The notes beneath the pieces were generated by a model that was not told the origin of the DNA, did no database searches, and worked only from the letters and a program-made list of their open reading frames with translations. From NCBI RefSeq assembly GCF_036178845.1, contig NZ_CP108070.1, forward strand, positions 11,842,001 through 11,906,000: a stretch of 64,000 bases of DNA, in the 5' to 3' direction. Below are positions 41,616-49,844 of this stretch, in pieces. The position numbers were made by a program, and so were the translations under genes. Numbering within the stretch: position 1 is the first letter of the stretch; each line of letters begins with the position of its first letter. This DNA is from Streptomyces sp. NBC_00271 (GTDB taxonomy: Bacteria > Actinomycetota > Actinomycetes > Streptomycetales > Streptomycetaceae).

Positions 41616-41942
41616 GTGGGACGGAAGTCTCCATATCCCGTGGAGTTCAGGAACGACGCGGTGGCGTTGTACCGCGCGGGGGGCGGGAAGCGGACGTATG
41701 CCGCGGTCGCCGCGGACGTCGGGGTGAGCGGCGAGACGCTGCGCAGTTGGGTCCGGCAGGCCGACGAGGTCGCCGGCCGTGGGCAGGTCCGTGGTGACGA
41801 GGCGGCAGAGGATCGGGACGAGGAACTGGCGAGGCTCCGGGCCGAACTCGGCCGGTTGCGCAAGGCCGAGAAGGAGTGGGAACTCGAGCGGGAGATCCTG
41901 CGCCGGGCGGCCCAGTATTTCGCCAAGGAGATGAGGGCATGA
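41616..41942 (+). CDS. IS3-family OrfA (helix-turn-helix)
   Basis: 108 residues: RKSPYPVEFRNDAVALYRAG, YAAVAADVGVSGETLRSWVR, then the leucine-zipper part ELARLRAELGRLRKAEKEWE, LEREILRRAAQYFAKE. The GTG at 41616 is the start. Its TGA overlaps the ATG of OrfB by four bases. It lies 16 bases past the IS6 right end. Confidence 0.9.
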   Translation: MGRKSPYPVEFRNDAVALYRAGGGKRTYAAVAADVGVSGETLRSWVRQADEVAGRGQVRGDEAAEDRDEELARLRAELGRLRKAEKEWELEREILRRAAQYFAKEMRA

Positions 41943-42837
41943 CCGGCCGCTGGGACTTCATCTCCGCCCCAACCGCGCCGACTTCGGCGTGCAGCGGATA
42001 TGCCGGGTTCTTGAGGTCTCGCGCTCGGGCTACTACCGGTGGCTTGCGGGGGCGGAGGCCCGGCAGGCCCGCCGGGCGGCCGACGACGCCCTGGTCGAGG
42101 AGATCCGCGAGATCCACGCCGATCACAAGGGCACGTACGGAGTCCGCCGCATCCACGCCGAACTGCGCGGCTTCGGCCACACCGTCAACCGCAAGCGCGT
42201 CGAACGGCTGATGCGCGTCAACGGGGTCGAGGGCCGCCATCTGCGGCGGCGCAAACGCACCACGGCCCCGGACCGGCTCGCGCCGCCGGCCCCGGACCTG
42301 GTGAACCGCGTGTTCCATGCCGGGCAGCTCGACGAAAAGTGGTGCGGCGACATCACATACGTGCAGGTCGGTGGCACGTGGCTGTATCTCGCCTGTGTCC
42401 TGGACATCTGTTCACGCCGGGTGCTCGGCTGGTCGATGGCCACCTACATGCGGACCGAACTCGTCATCGACGCACTGAAGATGGCGGTGGCGACCCGGGG
42501 CGGCAGCGTGGCCGGGGTGATCTTCCACGCCGACAGGGGCTCCCAGTACACCTCGGGCGCGTTCGCCCAGGTCTGCGACCGTTTCGGGATCCGCAGGAGC
42601 ATGGGCCGCGTCGGGTCGAGTTACGACAACGCCCTCGCCGAGAGCTTCTGGCAGGGGCTGAAGAGAGAGACGATGCACCAGAGGCTCTTCACGACGATCA
42701 GCCAGGCCAGGCTGGAACTCTTCCAGTGGCTGACGTACTACAACGGGCGAAGGCGCCACAGCTCGCTCGGCTACCTCTCACCCGTCGAGTTCGAACAGCA
42801 GCACCAAACAGAACGTAGACTCACACTCGCGGCATGA
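41939..42837 (+). pseudogene. IS3-family OrfB integrase, probable frameshift near its start
   Basis: The body from 41989 has the full integrase core (GDITYVQVGGTWLYLACVLD, VIFHADRGSQYTSGAFAQVC, SSYDNALAESFWQGLKRETM), intact DDE. The natural start overlapping OrfA (MTGRWDFISA) lies in another frame. The expected HRADFGVQRICRVLEV sequence continues only after a one-base insertion at about 41970. Either OrfB is inactivated, or the base is an error. The frame change is not of the usual -1 programmed type. Confidence 0.75.
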
Positions 42838-42853
42838 TCCCCTGTGTCCACAC

Positions 42854-42887
42854 TCCGGGGGGCGCCTCAGTAAGGCCTGCCCCCGGA
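42854..42887. terminator. Hairpin between OrfB and SnoaL-like gene
   Basis: TCCGGGGG and CCCCCGGA pair around an 18-base loop. It lies between convergent genes and probably stops both. Confidence 0.6.
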
Positions 42888-42896
42888 ATCGTCGTC

Positions 42897-43310
42897 TCAG
42901 GACTCGTCGGCGAGGAAGTGCTCGGCGAGGGGGGTGCTGGCGAACTTCTTGTTCATCTCGCGGGAGAAGAGCAGCAGCGTGTTGCGCGGCCGGTGGAGCA
43001 CCGCGAGTTCCTGGGCCTGTCCGACGGCGTTGCGGGTGACCGTGACGACAACCTTCATGGGCTCGCCGAGGACTGATGCATCGTAGATCTCGAGGAAGCC
43101 GTTGTCGCCGAAGTCTCCGGTGAAGCTGAAGTCCTGGAACTCGTACAGTTCGCGGGCCTTGACCACGATGGCGCGGACCGCCTCCGCGCCACGGGCGGTG
43201 CCGTTCATGGCGGCGCCTTCCAGGGTGACGTCGTCGGCCAGGTTGTCCAGCCACCATGGGTAGTAGCTGAGTCCCTGGCGGCCGTTATCGCTGTCTTCCG
43301 CGTTCGTCAT
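42897..43310 (-). CDS. SnoaL/NTF2-like protein under MarR-type operator
   Basis: 137 residues: YYPWWLDNLADDVTLEGAAM, NGTARGAEAVRAIVVKAREL, FSFTGDFGDNGFLEIYDASV and VVTVTRNAVGQAQELAVLHR. The NTF2 fold suggests a small-molecule isomerase or binding protein. ATG at 43310 is chosen. A GAGCATATGCTC palindrome lies 73 bases upstream, the same as before marR, the Tat-type hydrolase and the nitrilase. Confidence 0.85.
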   Translation of the reverse strand: MTNAEDSDNGRQGLSYYPWWLDNLADDVTLEGAAMNGTARGAEAVRAIVVKARELYEFQDFSFTGDFGDNGFLEIYDASVLGEPMKVVVTVTRNAVGQAQELAVLHRPRNTLLLFSREMNKKFASTPLAEHFLADES

Positions 43311-43382
43311 GTCATGCCTACTTCCGAGATCCGGCCCTGGCCGCTTACGCATGGACCGGCTACCAGTGATTCCAGCAGTAGA

Positions 43383-43400
43383 TACGAGCATATGCTCTTA
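43383..43400. promoter_or_regulatory. MarR-type operator a
   Basis: TACGAGCATATGCTCTTA has a perfect 12-bp core and mostly symmetric flanks, upstream of the leftward SnoaL-like gene. Confidence 0.75.
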
Positions 43401-43462
43401 TTTTCCTGGTAGCAAGCCTGCCGTCCGGCCGACGTGGCGCCACCAGGGGCAGGCTGGCCTCG

Positions 43463-43600
43463 TCACGGCCGCAAGCTGTGAGTACATGGGAGCAGAGTCT
43501 CCAGGTCGCCGAGGGCGCGGGCGGCCAGGTTGGCCAGGCACCGCTTGATGTGCGCCCACGCGCCCACTCCGGTGTGACGCCGCTCCCCGGATCGGCCCCG
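43463..43600 (-). pseudogene. IS630-type transposase C-terminal scrap
   Basis: GVGAWAHIKRCLANLAARAL, GDLETLL matches the conserved end of IS630-family DDE transposases (normally NPVEGVWAHIKR). Both the preceding catalytic part and the proper end are missing. Confidence 0.6.
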
Positions 43601-43790
43601 TCGGGCGCCGTCCGCAAGGTTCCTCGCTGGCCTGGGCGGCTTGGCCTGGACGAGCTCCTTGACGTCGGCCTTCGCCGGATGGTGGTCCACGCCTGCGAAG
43701 GGGCCGGGGCGGCGTTCATTGAGCCCGCAGACCCTGAGGAGCGGGAGGCACCGGTGCCGGTGCCGGCGGCCTCCAGGCCTTGTCCGGCGG

Positions 43791-43877
43791 TCAGAAGACC
43801 TGGGCGAAGCAGCCCAGGGTGACAGCTATCGAGAGCACCGCCAGCGAGACTGCCATGAGGGGCTTGGGTACGTGCAT
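43791..43877 (-). CDS. 28-residue single-helix membrane peptide
   Basis: ATG at 43877 is preceded by a very good ribosome site (GGAGGA, five to six bases). The product is a basic start MHVPKP, then one hydrophobic helix LMAVSLAVLSIAVTLGCFAQ VF and a TGA at 43791. The strong site and the hydrophobic composition argue for a real gene, perhaps a regulatory or toxin-like membrane peptide. No family was recognised. Confidence 0.55.
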   Translation of the reverse strand: MHVPKPLMAVSLAVLSIAVTLGCFAQVF

Positions 43878-44197
43878 GGGAATCCTCCATTGTTTGGGCT
43901 GATGTGGCTTACGGGCAGTACCGAACGAGCCACTTGTCGGCGTTGTGTGTATTCGGCGCCGGGTTCGGCATCGTGGTCGCCCGTTCTTCGATCATCTCCT
44001 CGGGGAGGATTCGCTTCGGCAGCTCGCCAAACCGGGCGGGCGGCGGGCGGTGAGGTGGAGCCTCGGGAAGAGTTCGGCCGCTGCGGAGAGTGTCGGCCCA
44101 CGCACGGGAGCAGATCCGATGGGGGTTTCTGCAAGGCTTTCGGGTGGAGGGGTGCGAGGCTCGCTGGAGGGGTCAGGAGGGGGCATCGCGCCACAGC
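43878..44197. other. Intergenic, no gene seen
   Basis: No supported coding region lies here. It could hold the promoter of the 28-residue peptide at its left end and leads into the MarR operators at its right end. Confidence 0.35.
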
Positions 44198-44314
44198 TAT
44201 GAGCATATGCTCATATTTGCCTTGATGGCAAGAGCGAGTGGTTCGGGGTGGACCCGCCGGCCCGTCGCCGACCGTTGGCGGCAGGGTGACTGTCGCATTT
44301 GAGAGCACCTGCTC
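44198..44314. promoter_or_regulatory. MarR-type operators b and c before marR
   Basis: TATGAGCATATGCTCATA (44198-44215) is a perfect 18-bp palindrome. GAGCACCTGCTC (44303-44314) is a weaker copy 33 bases before the marR start. Together they suggest autoregulation. Confidence 0.75.
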
Positions 44315-44347
44315 GTATCATGGGTGGGTGAAGCTCTGGAGGAGACA

Positions 44348-44800
44348 ATGACCACTGCGCCGACGGATCCCGCCGACTCGTGCAACAACCTGGCCCTGCG
44401 CAAGGCGGCCCGGTACCTCGGTGCGACCTACGACAAGGCCCTGGCCCCCGTCGGTCTTCGTGCGACGCAGCTCAGCATCCTGCAGAAGCTGAGTGGGCAC
44501 GGAGAAATGACGATCACCAGCCTTGCCGACGTGATCGCCATGGACCGCACGACGATGGCCTCAAACCTCAAGCCGCTTGCCCGCGAGGGTCTGGTAACCG
44601 TCGAGTCATCGGCAGCCGACCGCCGCGCACGGATCGCCGCCATCACGCCGGACGGCCTCACCCGACTGAAGGCGGCGCTACCACTGTGGAATGCCGTGCA
44701 GGCCCAGTTCGAGGAGAACTTCGGCGCCGACGAGGCAGCCCATCTGCGCGCGTACCTCGACGCCGTCCTTCACACCGGATTCGAGCCCTGGGCCGAGTAG
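44348..44800 (+). CDS. MarR-family regulator (intact copy)
   Basis: 150 residues. A dimerising N-terminal helix (DSCNNLALRKAARYLGATYD), winged helix-turn-helix (ITSLADVIAMDRTTMASNLK, PLAREGLVTVESSAADRRAR) and C-terminal dimer helices. GGAGGAG lies four bases before the ATG. Two palindromes precede it. A fossil of its N-terminus stands at 50491-50628 beside the same operator type. It is the likely owner of the GAGCATATGCTC sites that also precede a SnoaL-like gene, a twin-arginine hydrolase and a nitrilase. The inducer is unknown; MarR proteins often sense phenolics or oxidants. Confidence 0.9.
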   Translation: MTTAPTDPADSCNNLALRKAARYLGATYDKALAPVGLRATQLSILQKLSGHGEMTITSLADVIAMDRTTMASNLKPLAREGLVTVESSAADRRARIAAITPDGLTRLKAALPLWNAVQAQFEENFGADEAAHLRAYLDAVLHTGFEPWAE

Positions 44801-44954
44801 GACACGACGCTTCTGGCGCTACTGAGGGCTGGCGTCGGCCGCCCTGACGTCACCGAAGTGCCCGTGAACACGCCGGGCGTGACGGACCCCTTGACGCGGC
44901 TGCTTCCAAGGAGCGAGCGCATGGGGGGAGTCGTCGAGGGTGTGTGAGATCGGG

Positions 44955-45251
44955 CGTCGACGGCAGGGACTCGCTGCGCAGCCTGACAGGCAAGGTCATC
45001 ACGGAGTCGACTCTGTCGGCCGCGACGCAGGAACTGATGAAGATCCGGGCCGGCCAGATCAACGGCTGAGGGCACGGTGTTCACCGAGGCCGAGCGGGCG
45101 CCCTTGGAACTGGCGGAACAGGGCACGCGCATCGTCCGGTGGCGTCACCGACGAGGCCTGGGCGAACGCGGCCAACCGCTACGACGAGGACCAGTTGGCC
45201 GGGTTGGTGTCCCTCATCGCCCTGATCAGCGCTTACAACCGCACTGCATGA
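44955..45251 (+). pseudogene. Carboxymuconolactone decarboxylase/AhpD-like, decayed
   Basis: ATQELMKIRAGQING then stop, next FTEAERAPLELAEQGTRIVR in a second frame, then GVTDEAWANAANRYDEDQLA, GLVSLIALISAYNRTA in a third match the AhpD/CMD family. The catalytic Cys-x2-Cys segment between RAGQING and the next part is deleted. An intact paralogue is at 52709. Confidence 0.75.
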
Positions 45252-45645
45252 ACGTCATCATCCAGCGGCCGGTCCAGCTTCGACGACGCCTCCACCGTTA
45301 GCTTCCCAGTCGGCGGCAGCCACGGCATCACGCCCTGCAGCGCGGCCTTCGCTTCCTTCTTCCCCAACCCCATCCACACTCGATGACGGAGTCGATCTGA
45401 ACGCCGAGGGCAAGGTCCGCCGTTCCGCAGGTCTCGCGGTCACGCCCTCGGTACCCGGCGCCCCGGAACCGGCGTGTCACTACGAACAAGTGCGCCGTGG
45501 CGTTCTACGACCGCTCGCGCAGTAAAGCGGGATCTGGCACGACGTACGCAACTGCGGCAACGCCGTCAATCTGCGGGCCTCCCGGGCTCGTCGCAAGCAA
45601 CTGCCTTGACCACCGGCGGCGGGCCGCTCCTTGAGAAGGGGCTTG
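45252..45645. other. Intergenic, no gene seen
   Basis: The plus strand has a stretch near 45380-45470 reading DDGVDLNAEGKVRRSAGLAV, protein-like but unframed by any start. No feature was recognised. The gap ends at the tatC stop. Confidence 0.3.
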
Positions 45646-46512
45646 TCAGGGTCGGCTGACGGAGATGTCGAGGGGGGCCGGGGTGAGGTCGATGGGGGAT
45701 GCCTCGGTGTCCGGGCTTCCGCCTGGCCGGGTGGTGCCGGTGCGCTGCCGGCGGCGATCGTTGTGCCAGGAGATGGCGCACGCCGCCAGGTACAGCAGGC
45801 TGATGGGGGTGGCGAGCAGCAGCATGCTGAGCGGGTCGGTGCTGGGGGTGGCGAGCGCCGCGAAGGCGGCGATGGCCATGAACATGCCGCGCCACCAGTC
45901 GGCCATCCGGCGTGCGCTGATCACGCCGCCGAGGTTCAGCAGCACGAGAAGGACGGGGAGTTCGAAGGAGAGTCCGAAGACGAGGACCATGCGGGTGGCG
46001 AGGTTGAGGAAGTCGTCGACGGGCAGGAGGTTGGTGGCGTTGTCCGGGGTGAAGGAGATAAGTACCCGTGCCGTGGTGGGCAGGGTCCAGTACGCCACGG
46101 CGGCACCGGTCAGGAACAGGGGGATGCCGGCCCCGAGGAAGGTCAGGGTGTATTTCTTCTCGTTGCGGTGCAGTCCTGGTGCGACGAAGGCCCACAGCTG
46201 ATACAGCCACAGCGGGCTCGCGGCGACGACCCCCGCGGTGATGGACACCTTCAGCGCGAGGGTGAAGGGTGACAGAAGGCCGTTGAGGGAGATCACGCCG
46301 CAGCGGCCCGCGTCGTCCGTGCCGGCCGGTTGGCCCGGAGCGCAGCCGGGCAGGGGATCGATGAGGAATCCGATCAGCTGCTTGTAGAACAGGGCCGCAA
46401 CGACGGTGATGAGCAGGATCGCTCCGACGGCCTTGAGTAGGCGGTTGCGCAGCTCGCGCAGGTGCTCCCGCAGGGGCATAGGCGCGGCGTCATGTGCTGG
46501 TTGGGTCGGCAT
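45646..46512 (-). CDS. tatC: Twin-arginine translocase subunit TatC
   Basis: 288 residues with six membrane helices. The N-terminal MPLREHLRELRNRLLKAVGA is the signal-recognition part, followed by SPLWLYQLWAFVAPGLHRNE KKY, FGLSFELPVLLVLLNLGGVI and MADWWRGMFMAIAAFAALAT PSTDPLSMLLLATP. These are the conserved TatC motifs that bind RR signals. ATG at 46512 is chosen over a start ten codons earlier. It is the last gene in tatB-tatA-tatC order. Streptomyces chromosomes normally carry tatA-tatC together and tatB elsewhere, so a compact set of all three here is unusual. Confidence 0.93.
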   Translation of the reverse strand: MPTQPAHDAAPMPLREHLRELRNRLLKAVGAILLITVVAALFYKQLIGFLIDPLPGCAPGQPAGTDDAGRCGVISLNGLLSPFTLALKVSITAGVVAASPLWLYQLWAFVAPGLHRNEKKYTLTFLGAGIPLFLTGAAVAYWTLPTTARVLISFTPDNATNLLPVDDFLNLATRMVLVFGLSFELPVLLVLLNLGGVISARRMADWWRGMFMAIAAFAALATPSTDPLSMLLLATPISLLYLAACAISWHNDRRRQRTGTTRPGGSPDTEASPIDLTPAPLDISVSRP

Positions 46513-46573
46513 GGGCGGTCCCGGTCCCTTCAAGTGCGGCACCGGCCGGGTGCTGGTCGGTGGCTTCGGTGTT

Positions 46574-46834
46574 TCAGCGCCGGGGGGAGGTGTCTGCCTC
46601 GGTCGCCTCCGGGGCCGTGTGCCGGCTCTCGGCCGCGAGCTGGTGGGCTGCGGTGGCGTGAACGGTCGGGGGTTCGTCCGCGTCGTCCTTCTGCATGGCC
46701 TTGGTCTCGCTCTTGAGGATCCGCAGCGACTGCCCGAAGGAGCGGGCCATTTCGGGGAGCCGCTTGGCGCCGAACAGGAGCACGACGACGAGGAGGATGA
46801 GGATGATCTCGGGTGCTCCGAGCCTGCCGAACAT
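46574..46834 (-). CDS. tatA: Twin-arginine translocase subunit TatA
   Basis: 86 residues. The membrane helix is MFGRLGAPEIILILLVVVLL, followed by the FGAKRLPEMARSFGQSLRIL amphipathic helix and a polar tail. The FGxxRLPE hinge is characteristic. The gene lies 61 bases upstream of tatC in the same direction. Confidence 0.93.
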   Translation of the reverse strand: MFGRLGAPEIILILLVVVLLFGAKRLPEMARSFGQSLRILKSETKAMQKDDADEPPTVHATAAHQLAAESRHTAPEATEADTSPRR

Positions 46835-46983
46835 GGGCGTTTCCTTTCCGAGGGTCTGAAAGCGCAGGGGCGGTGCTCCTGCGCGGTGGCCTGGCTGCGG
46901 ACGGATGCGGCAGCCAGGCCCTGCGTGCCGGTCAGTGCATTGACGGGGCGGGCCGACGGCGAGGCGGCCGTGGTCCTTCCCGG

Positions 46984-47415
46984 TTACGGGCCGTTCTTGT
47001 CGAGGCTGTAGCGCCCCGTGCCGGTGGCTTCCCGAGGCCCGTGGCCGGTGGCCGCGGGAAGCGGGTCGGGTGCGGTGGTCTTGCCGAGGCCCTTTGAGGT
47101 GTTGGTTCCGGCGCTGTCAAGCGGTTCGTCCCCTAGGCCGAGGTCGGCGGTCAGGTCGCCCAGGCCCAGGCTCTGGTCACCCAAGAGGTTCTTGGCCACG
47201 AAGGTCTTCGGGTTGAGGTCCTCGAGATTCAGGTCCTTGAGCTCGGTGGGGAGTTCGTCTCGAATGCTCGCCTGAGCGCTCTGCGAGAACTCGCGGAGCT
47301 TGCGCAGGGTCCGCATGGTGTCGGACACCATCTTGGGGAGCTTGTCGGGCCCGACAAGAATGACGGCCAGCACGATCAGCGTCACAACTTCGAGTGGGCC
47401 GATGTCGGAAAACAT
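46984..47415 (-). CDS. tatB: Twin-arginine translocase subunit TatB
   Basis: 143 residues. MFSDIGPLEVVTLIVLAVIL, VGPDKLPKMVSDTMRTLRKL is the TatB-type helix and hinge, with a long helical cytoplasmic part (REFSQSAQASIRDELPTELK) and a Pro/Gly-rich tail. The glutamate in PLEVV is typical of TatB. ATG at 47415 is chosen because the upstream extension is not TatB-like. The gene lies 149 bases upstream of tatA. Confidence 0.9.
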   Translation of the reverse strand: MFSDIGPLEVVTLIVLAVILVGPDKLPKMVSDTMRTLRKLREFSQSAQASIRDELPTELKDLNLEDLNPKTFVAKNLLGDQSLGLGDLTADLGLGDEPLDSAGTNTSKGLGKTTAPDPLPAATGHGPREATGTGRYSLDKNGP

Positions 47416-47587
47416 CCATGCCTCCCGTCGGGGATGGTGAAGGCTCCGCCGCTCCTGGAAGGGGGCGAAGCGTGGCGTGCCAGTCGTCCGAAGGGGCGCC
47501 TGCCGAACGCAGGCCAGCCGCACGACGGCGTGCGGCTCCCCGGGGGCTGACCACCCCGGGTACAACTGCGCAAGAGCGTTCGCTCCG

Positions 47588-47620
47588 GTCCTGCCCGCCG
47601 GGACACCCGGCGGGCAGGAC
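47588..47620 (-). terminator. Strong hairpin terminator
   Basis: GTCCTGCCCGCCGGG and CCCGGCGGGCAGGAC pair over 15 bp with a 3-base loop. It would separate the hydrolase transcript from the tatBAC operon. Confidence 0.85.
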
Positions 47621-47649
47621 GACCTCGGTCGAGGGCCCCTGCGGTGGGA

Positions 47650-47735
47650 TTAGCGCAGGAGCCGGGCGAACATACCGGGCTCTTCGGTGAGGAGCTCCGG
47701 CTGCTCGAAAGCGGCGACACTGCCGCCTGGTCGAG
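47650..47735 (-). pseudogene. Alpha/beta-hydrolase C-terminal scrap
   Basis: PGGSVAAFEQPELLTEEPGM, FARLLR then stop resembles the last helix of epoxide-hydrolase-like proteins (normally GGHFAAxEQPELLAED). Nothing of the rest remains. A related intact hydrolase begins 46 bases upstream. Confidence 0.5.
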
Positions 47736-47780
47736 CGCGTGCCGTCACGCCCGGGGCATGCCCGGACGTCTGGCCGTCCG

Positions 47781-48902
47781 CTAGCGGGACGGGCCGGCGG
47801 CGCGGCGGTACGGGGCCAGGAAGCGCGTCAGTTCCGACAGCAGCTGCCTGGGGGCCTGCTCAGCGACCCAGTGGCCGGCACCGGGGATGACCACACCTTG
47901 TACGTCGTTCGCGAGGGGAATCATCGCCTTTCCGACCAGGTCACCCCAGCTTTCCGATCCGCCGATCGCCAGGACGGGCATCGTCAGCTTGTTCTCGGCG
48001 CGCGTCGCGTTCTGCGCGGTGGTGGTGTCCCATGCGCGGTAGAGACCGAAGCTGCCGCGCAGGGTCTCGGGGTCGGAGAGGAGACGGAAGTAGTACTCGC
48101 GCGCGTAGTTGGGCAGCTTCTGCCCGCCCTGGATGTCGAACTCGTAGCCGAAGAAGATCTCCTCCCGGCCGCTGACCAGCTTCTCGGTCAGCTTGTGGTT
48201 GACCCGGTTGAAGGGGATGTGCCAGAGCCTGTTGTTGTGGTCCTCATCGATGAACAGGGGCGGCGAGGCCTTCAGCGTCGGGGGTCCGGGAACCTCCAGG
48301 AGGGCCACGCGGGCGACACGCTGTGGATGGTCCGCCGCCAGCGCGTAGCTGACGATCAGGCCGGTGTCATGGCCGGCCACGGCGAACCGTTGGTGACCGA
48401 GGGCGTTCATAAGGGCGACCAGGTCGTTGGCGAGGGTAGCGGTGTCGTACCCGCTCTTGGGCTTCTCGGTCAGACCGATGCCGCGCTGGTCGACGGCGAT
48501 GACCGTGTAGTGCCGGGCGAGCTCCGGCATCACCATGCGCCAGGCGTACCAGTTCTGCGGCCAGCCGTGTACCAGCAGCAGCGGCGGCCCGTCGCCTCCG
48601 ATGACCGCGTGCTGGCGCAGTCCGCCGGCCTGGATGAACCGGCTGGTGAACGTCTTGGTGAACCCGGCCGGAAGCCCCGGAGCCGTGGAGACCGAACCCA
48701 AACCCCTCGGCCTGCGCACGGCGGGGGAGGCAGCGGCGACGGTGGTCAATCCGCCTACCAGCGAGATACCGGCTGCGGCAGCAGCAGAAGCAGCCGCGCC
48801 GCCGACGAAGCCGCGTCGGGACAGCCCGCGCCGGGCACGGTGTGACACCGGCTTTGATCCGGGGCCTTCCTGCGTGGGCGGCTCCATGGGAGACATGGTC
48901 AT
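47781..48902 (-). CDS. Epoxide-hydrolase-like alpha/beta-hydrolase with Tat signal
   Basis: 373 residues. The N-terminus has a twin-arginine signal: LSRRGFVGGAAASAAAAAGI, preceded by basic HRARRG. The mature enzyme is an alpha/beta-hydrolase: HG motif LLLVHGWPQNWYAWR, nucleophile elbow VAGHDTGLIVSYALA with Asp at the epoxide/haloalkane hydrolase position, and C-terminal GAGHWVAEQ with His. The Asp nucleophile indicates an epoxide or halide substrate rather than an ester. It is followed downstream by tatB-tatA-tatC, so it is a probable cargo of that system. A GAGCATATGCTC site lies 62 bases upstream. Confidence 0.92.
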   Translation of the reverse strand: MTMSPMEPPTQEGPGSKPVSHRARRGLSRRGFVGGAAASAAAAAGISLVGGLTTVAAASPAVRRPRGLGSVSTAPGLPAGFTKTFTSRFIQAGGLRQHAVIGGDGPPLLLVHGWPQNWYAWRMVMPELARHYTVIAVDQRGIGLTEKPKSGYDTATLANDLVALMNALGHQRFAVAGHDTGLIVSYALAADHPQRVARVALLEVPGPPTLKASPPLFIDEDHNNRLWHIPFNRVNHKLTEKLVSGREEIFFGYEFDIQGGQKLPNYAREYYFRLLSDPETLRGSFGLYRAWDTTTAQNATRAENKLTMPVLAIGGSESWGDLVGKAMIPLANDVQGVVIPGAGHWVAEQAPRQLLSELTRFLAPYRRAAGPSR

Positions 48903-48963
48903 GAAAATTTTCCCTTCGAACGTTGCTCGAGCGTCAGGGCGAAGCCAGGACCTCGAGACTAAG

Positions 48964-48975
48964 GAGCATATGCTC
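48964..48975. promoter_or_regulatory. MarR-type operator d
   Basis: GAGCATATGCTC, perfect 12-bp palindrome, lies 62 bases upstream of the twin-arginine hydrolase start. Confidence 0.75.
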
Positions 48976-49096
48976 GTATTTGTGTCGGCTTCGGAATCCG
49001 ACTGATGGTGCGCCGGGGCTGTGTTCAGGGGCTGATCGGGGCCGGCCGTCCTGCAGGCTGGTCGTCGCCCGTCATTCCCGGGTGGCTGATGAGATG

Positions 49097-49570
49097 TCAG
49101 CGGCCGGGGAACCGCTGCGTGATCTCCTGGAGCACCCAGCCGTTGCCGTCCGGGTCGCTGAAGGTGGCGAAGGAGCCGTAGGAAGCGCGGCCGGGGTGCA
49201 GGCCGGCAAGCCGCCCCTGTCCCTCGACCCGGTGGGTGACCTCTCCGGCCTCATGGCCGTGGTAGAGCAGTCCTGCGGCGTCGTGGAAGACTTCGCCCAC
49301 CTCGATGCCGCGACCGACGAGTTCCGCGCGGGCCTCCTCGATGTCGGAGACGGCGAGGTACAGGCCCTGGGCCGAGCCGGGCGCGGCGGAGGTGATCCCC
49401 GTGCCGAACATGATCGAGCACTCGGAACCGGGCGGCGTGAAGTGCACCGCGCGCCAGTTCTCGCTGGCGGCCATGTCGATGTCCAGACGGAATCCCACCT
49501 GCTCGTAGAAGGCCTTGGCCCGATCGACATCGGAAACAGCCAGCACGGTGACTTCGAGCTTCATGTACAT
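49097..49570 (-). CDS. VOC/glyoxalase-bleomycin-resistance family protein (copy B)
   Basis: 157 residues, closely matching copy A at 7989: KLEVTVLAVSDVDRAKAFYE, FTPPGSECSIMFGTG, GLYLAVSDIEEARAELVGRG, RASYGSFATFSDPDGNGWVL. Upstream sequences of both copies also match (TCTTGA, GTCGGTG and GTCACCGGT blocks), so a duplicated segment is involved. No TetR operator array is visible here. ATG at 49570 or 49564 may start; neither has a strong ribosome site. Confidence 0.9.
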   Translation of the reverse strand: MYMKLEVTVLAVSDVDRAKAFYEQVGFRLDIDMAASENWRAVHFTPPGSECSIMFGTGITSAAPGSAQGLYLAVSDIEEARAELVGRGIEVGEVFHDAAGLLYHGHEAGEVTHRVEGQGRLAGLHPGRASYGSFATFSDPDGNGWVLQEITQRFPGR

Positions 49571-49604
49571 GTAGGGGTCTTTCTCTCTTGATGTCGGTGA
49601 ATCT

Positions 49605-49800
49605 CACACCTGCGAGTCACCGGTCGATGGGGGCCGGGGGCGGCGGAGCAGTACGAGCTGCCCACCGGCTCGGGGATTGCGATCCGGAGGGCGGACGATC
49701 GCGTCCCAGGTGGCGCACGCCTGCTCGATGCCGCCGCTCTTGAGGTGCATCTCGGCGCCGGCCACCAGGTCGAGCGCGACGACCCGACCTGCACAGGTGT
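49605..49800 (-). pseudogene. C-terminal scrap of a TPR-type regulator
   Basis: RVVALDLVAGAEMHLKSGGI, EQACATWDAIVRPPDR resembles the TPR repeats at the end of Streptomyces XRE-type regulators. There is no start and the rest is missing. Confidence 0.4.
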
Positions 49801-49844
49801 CAGATGGGCGGGCTGTGGCGGCGAGGGCGTACGACAGCCAACCG

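Larger units (their letters stand above)
47416..47780. other. Region between tatB and the RR hydrolase
   Basis: Holds the terminator hairpin at 47588-47620 and a hydrolase scrap at 47650-47735. The tatBAC promoter must lie in 47416-47587. Nothing else was seen. Confidence 0.4.

Noticed and set aside
45474..45659. Short basic frames between the CMD remnant and tatC
   Set aside because: No start context, no family and no conserved pattern.
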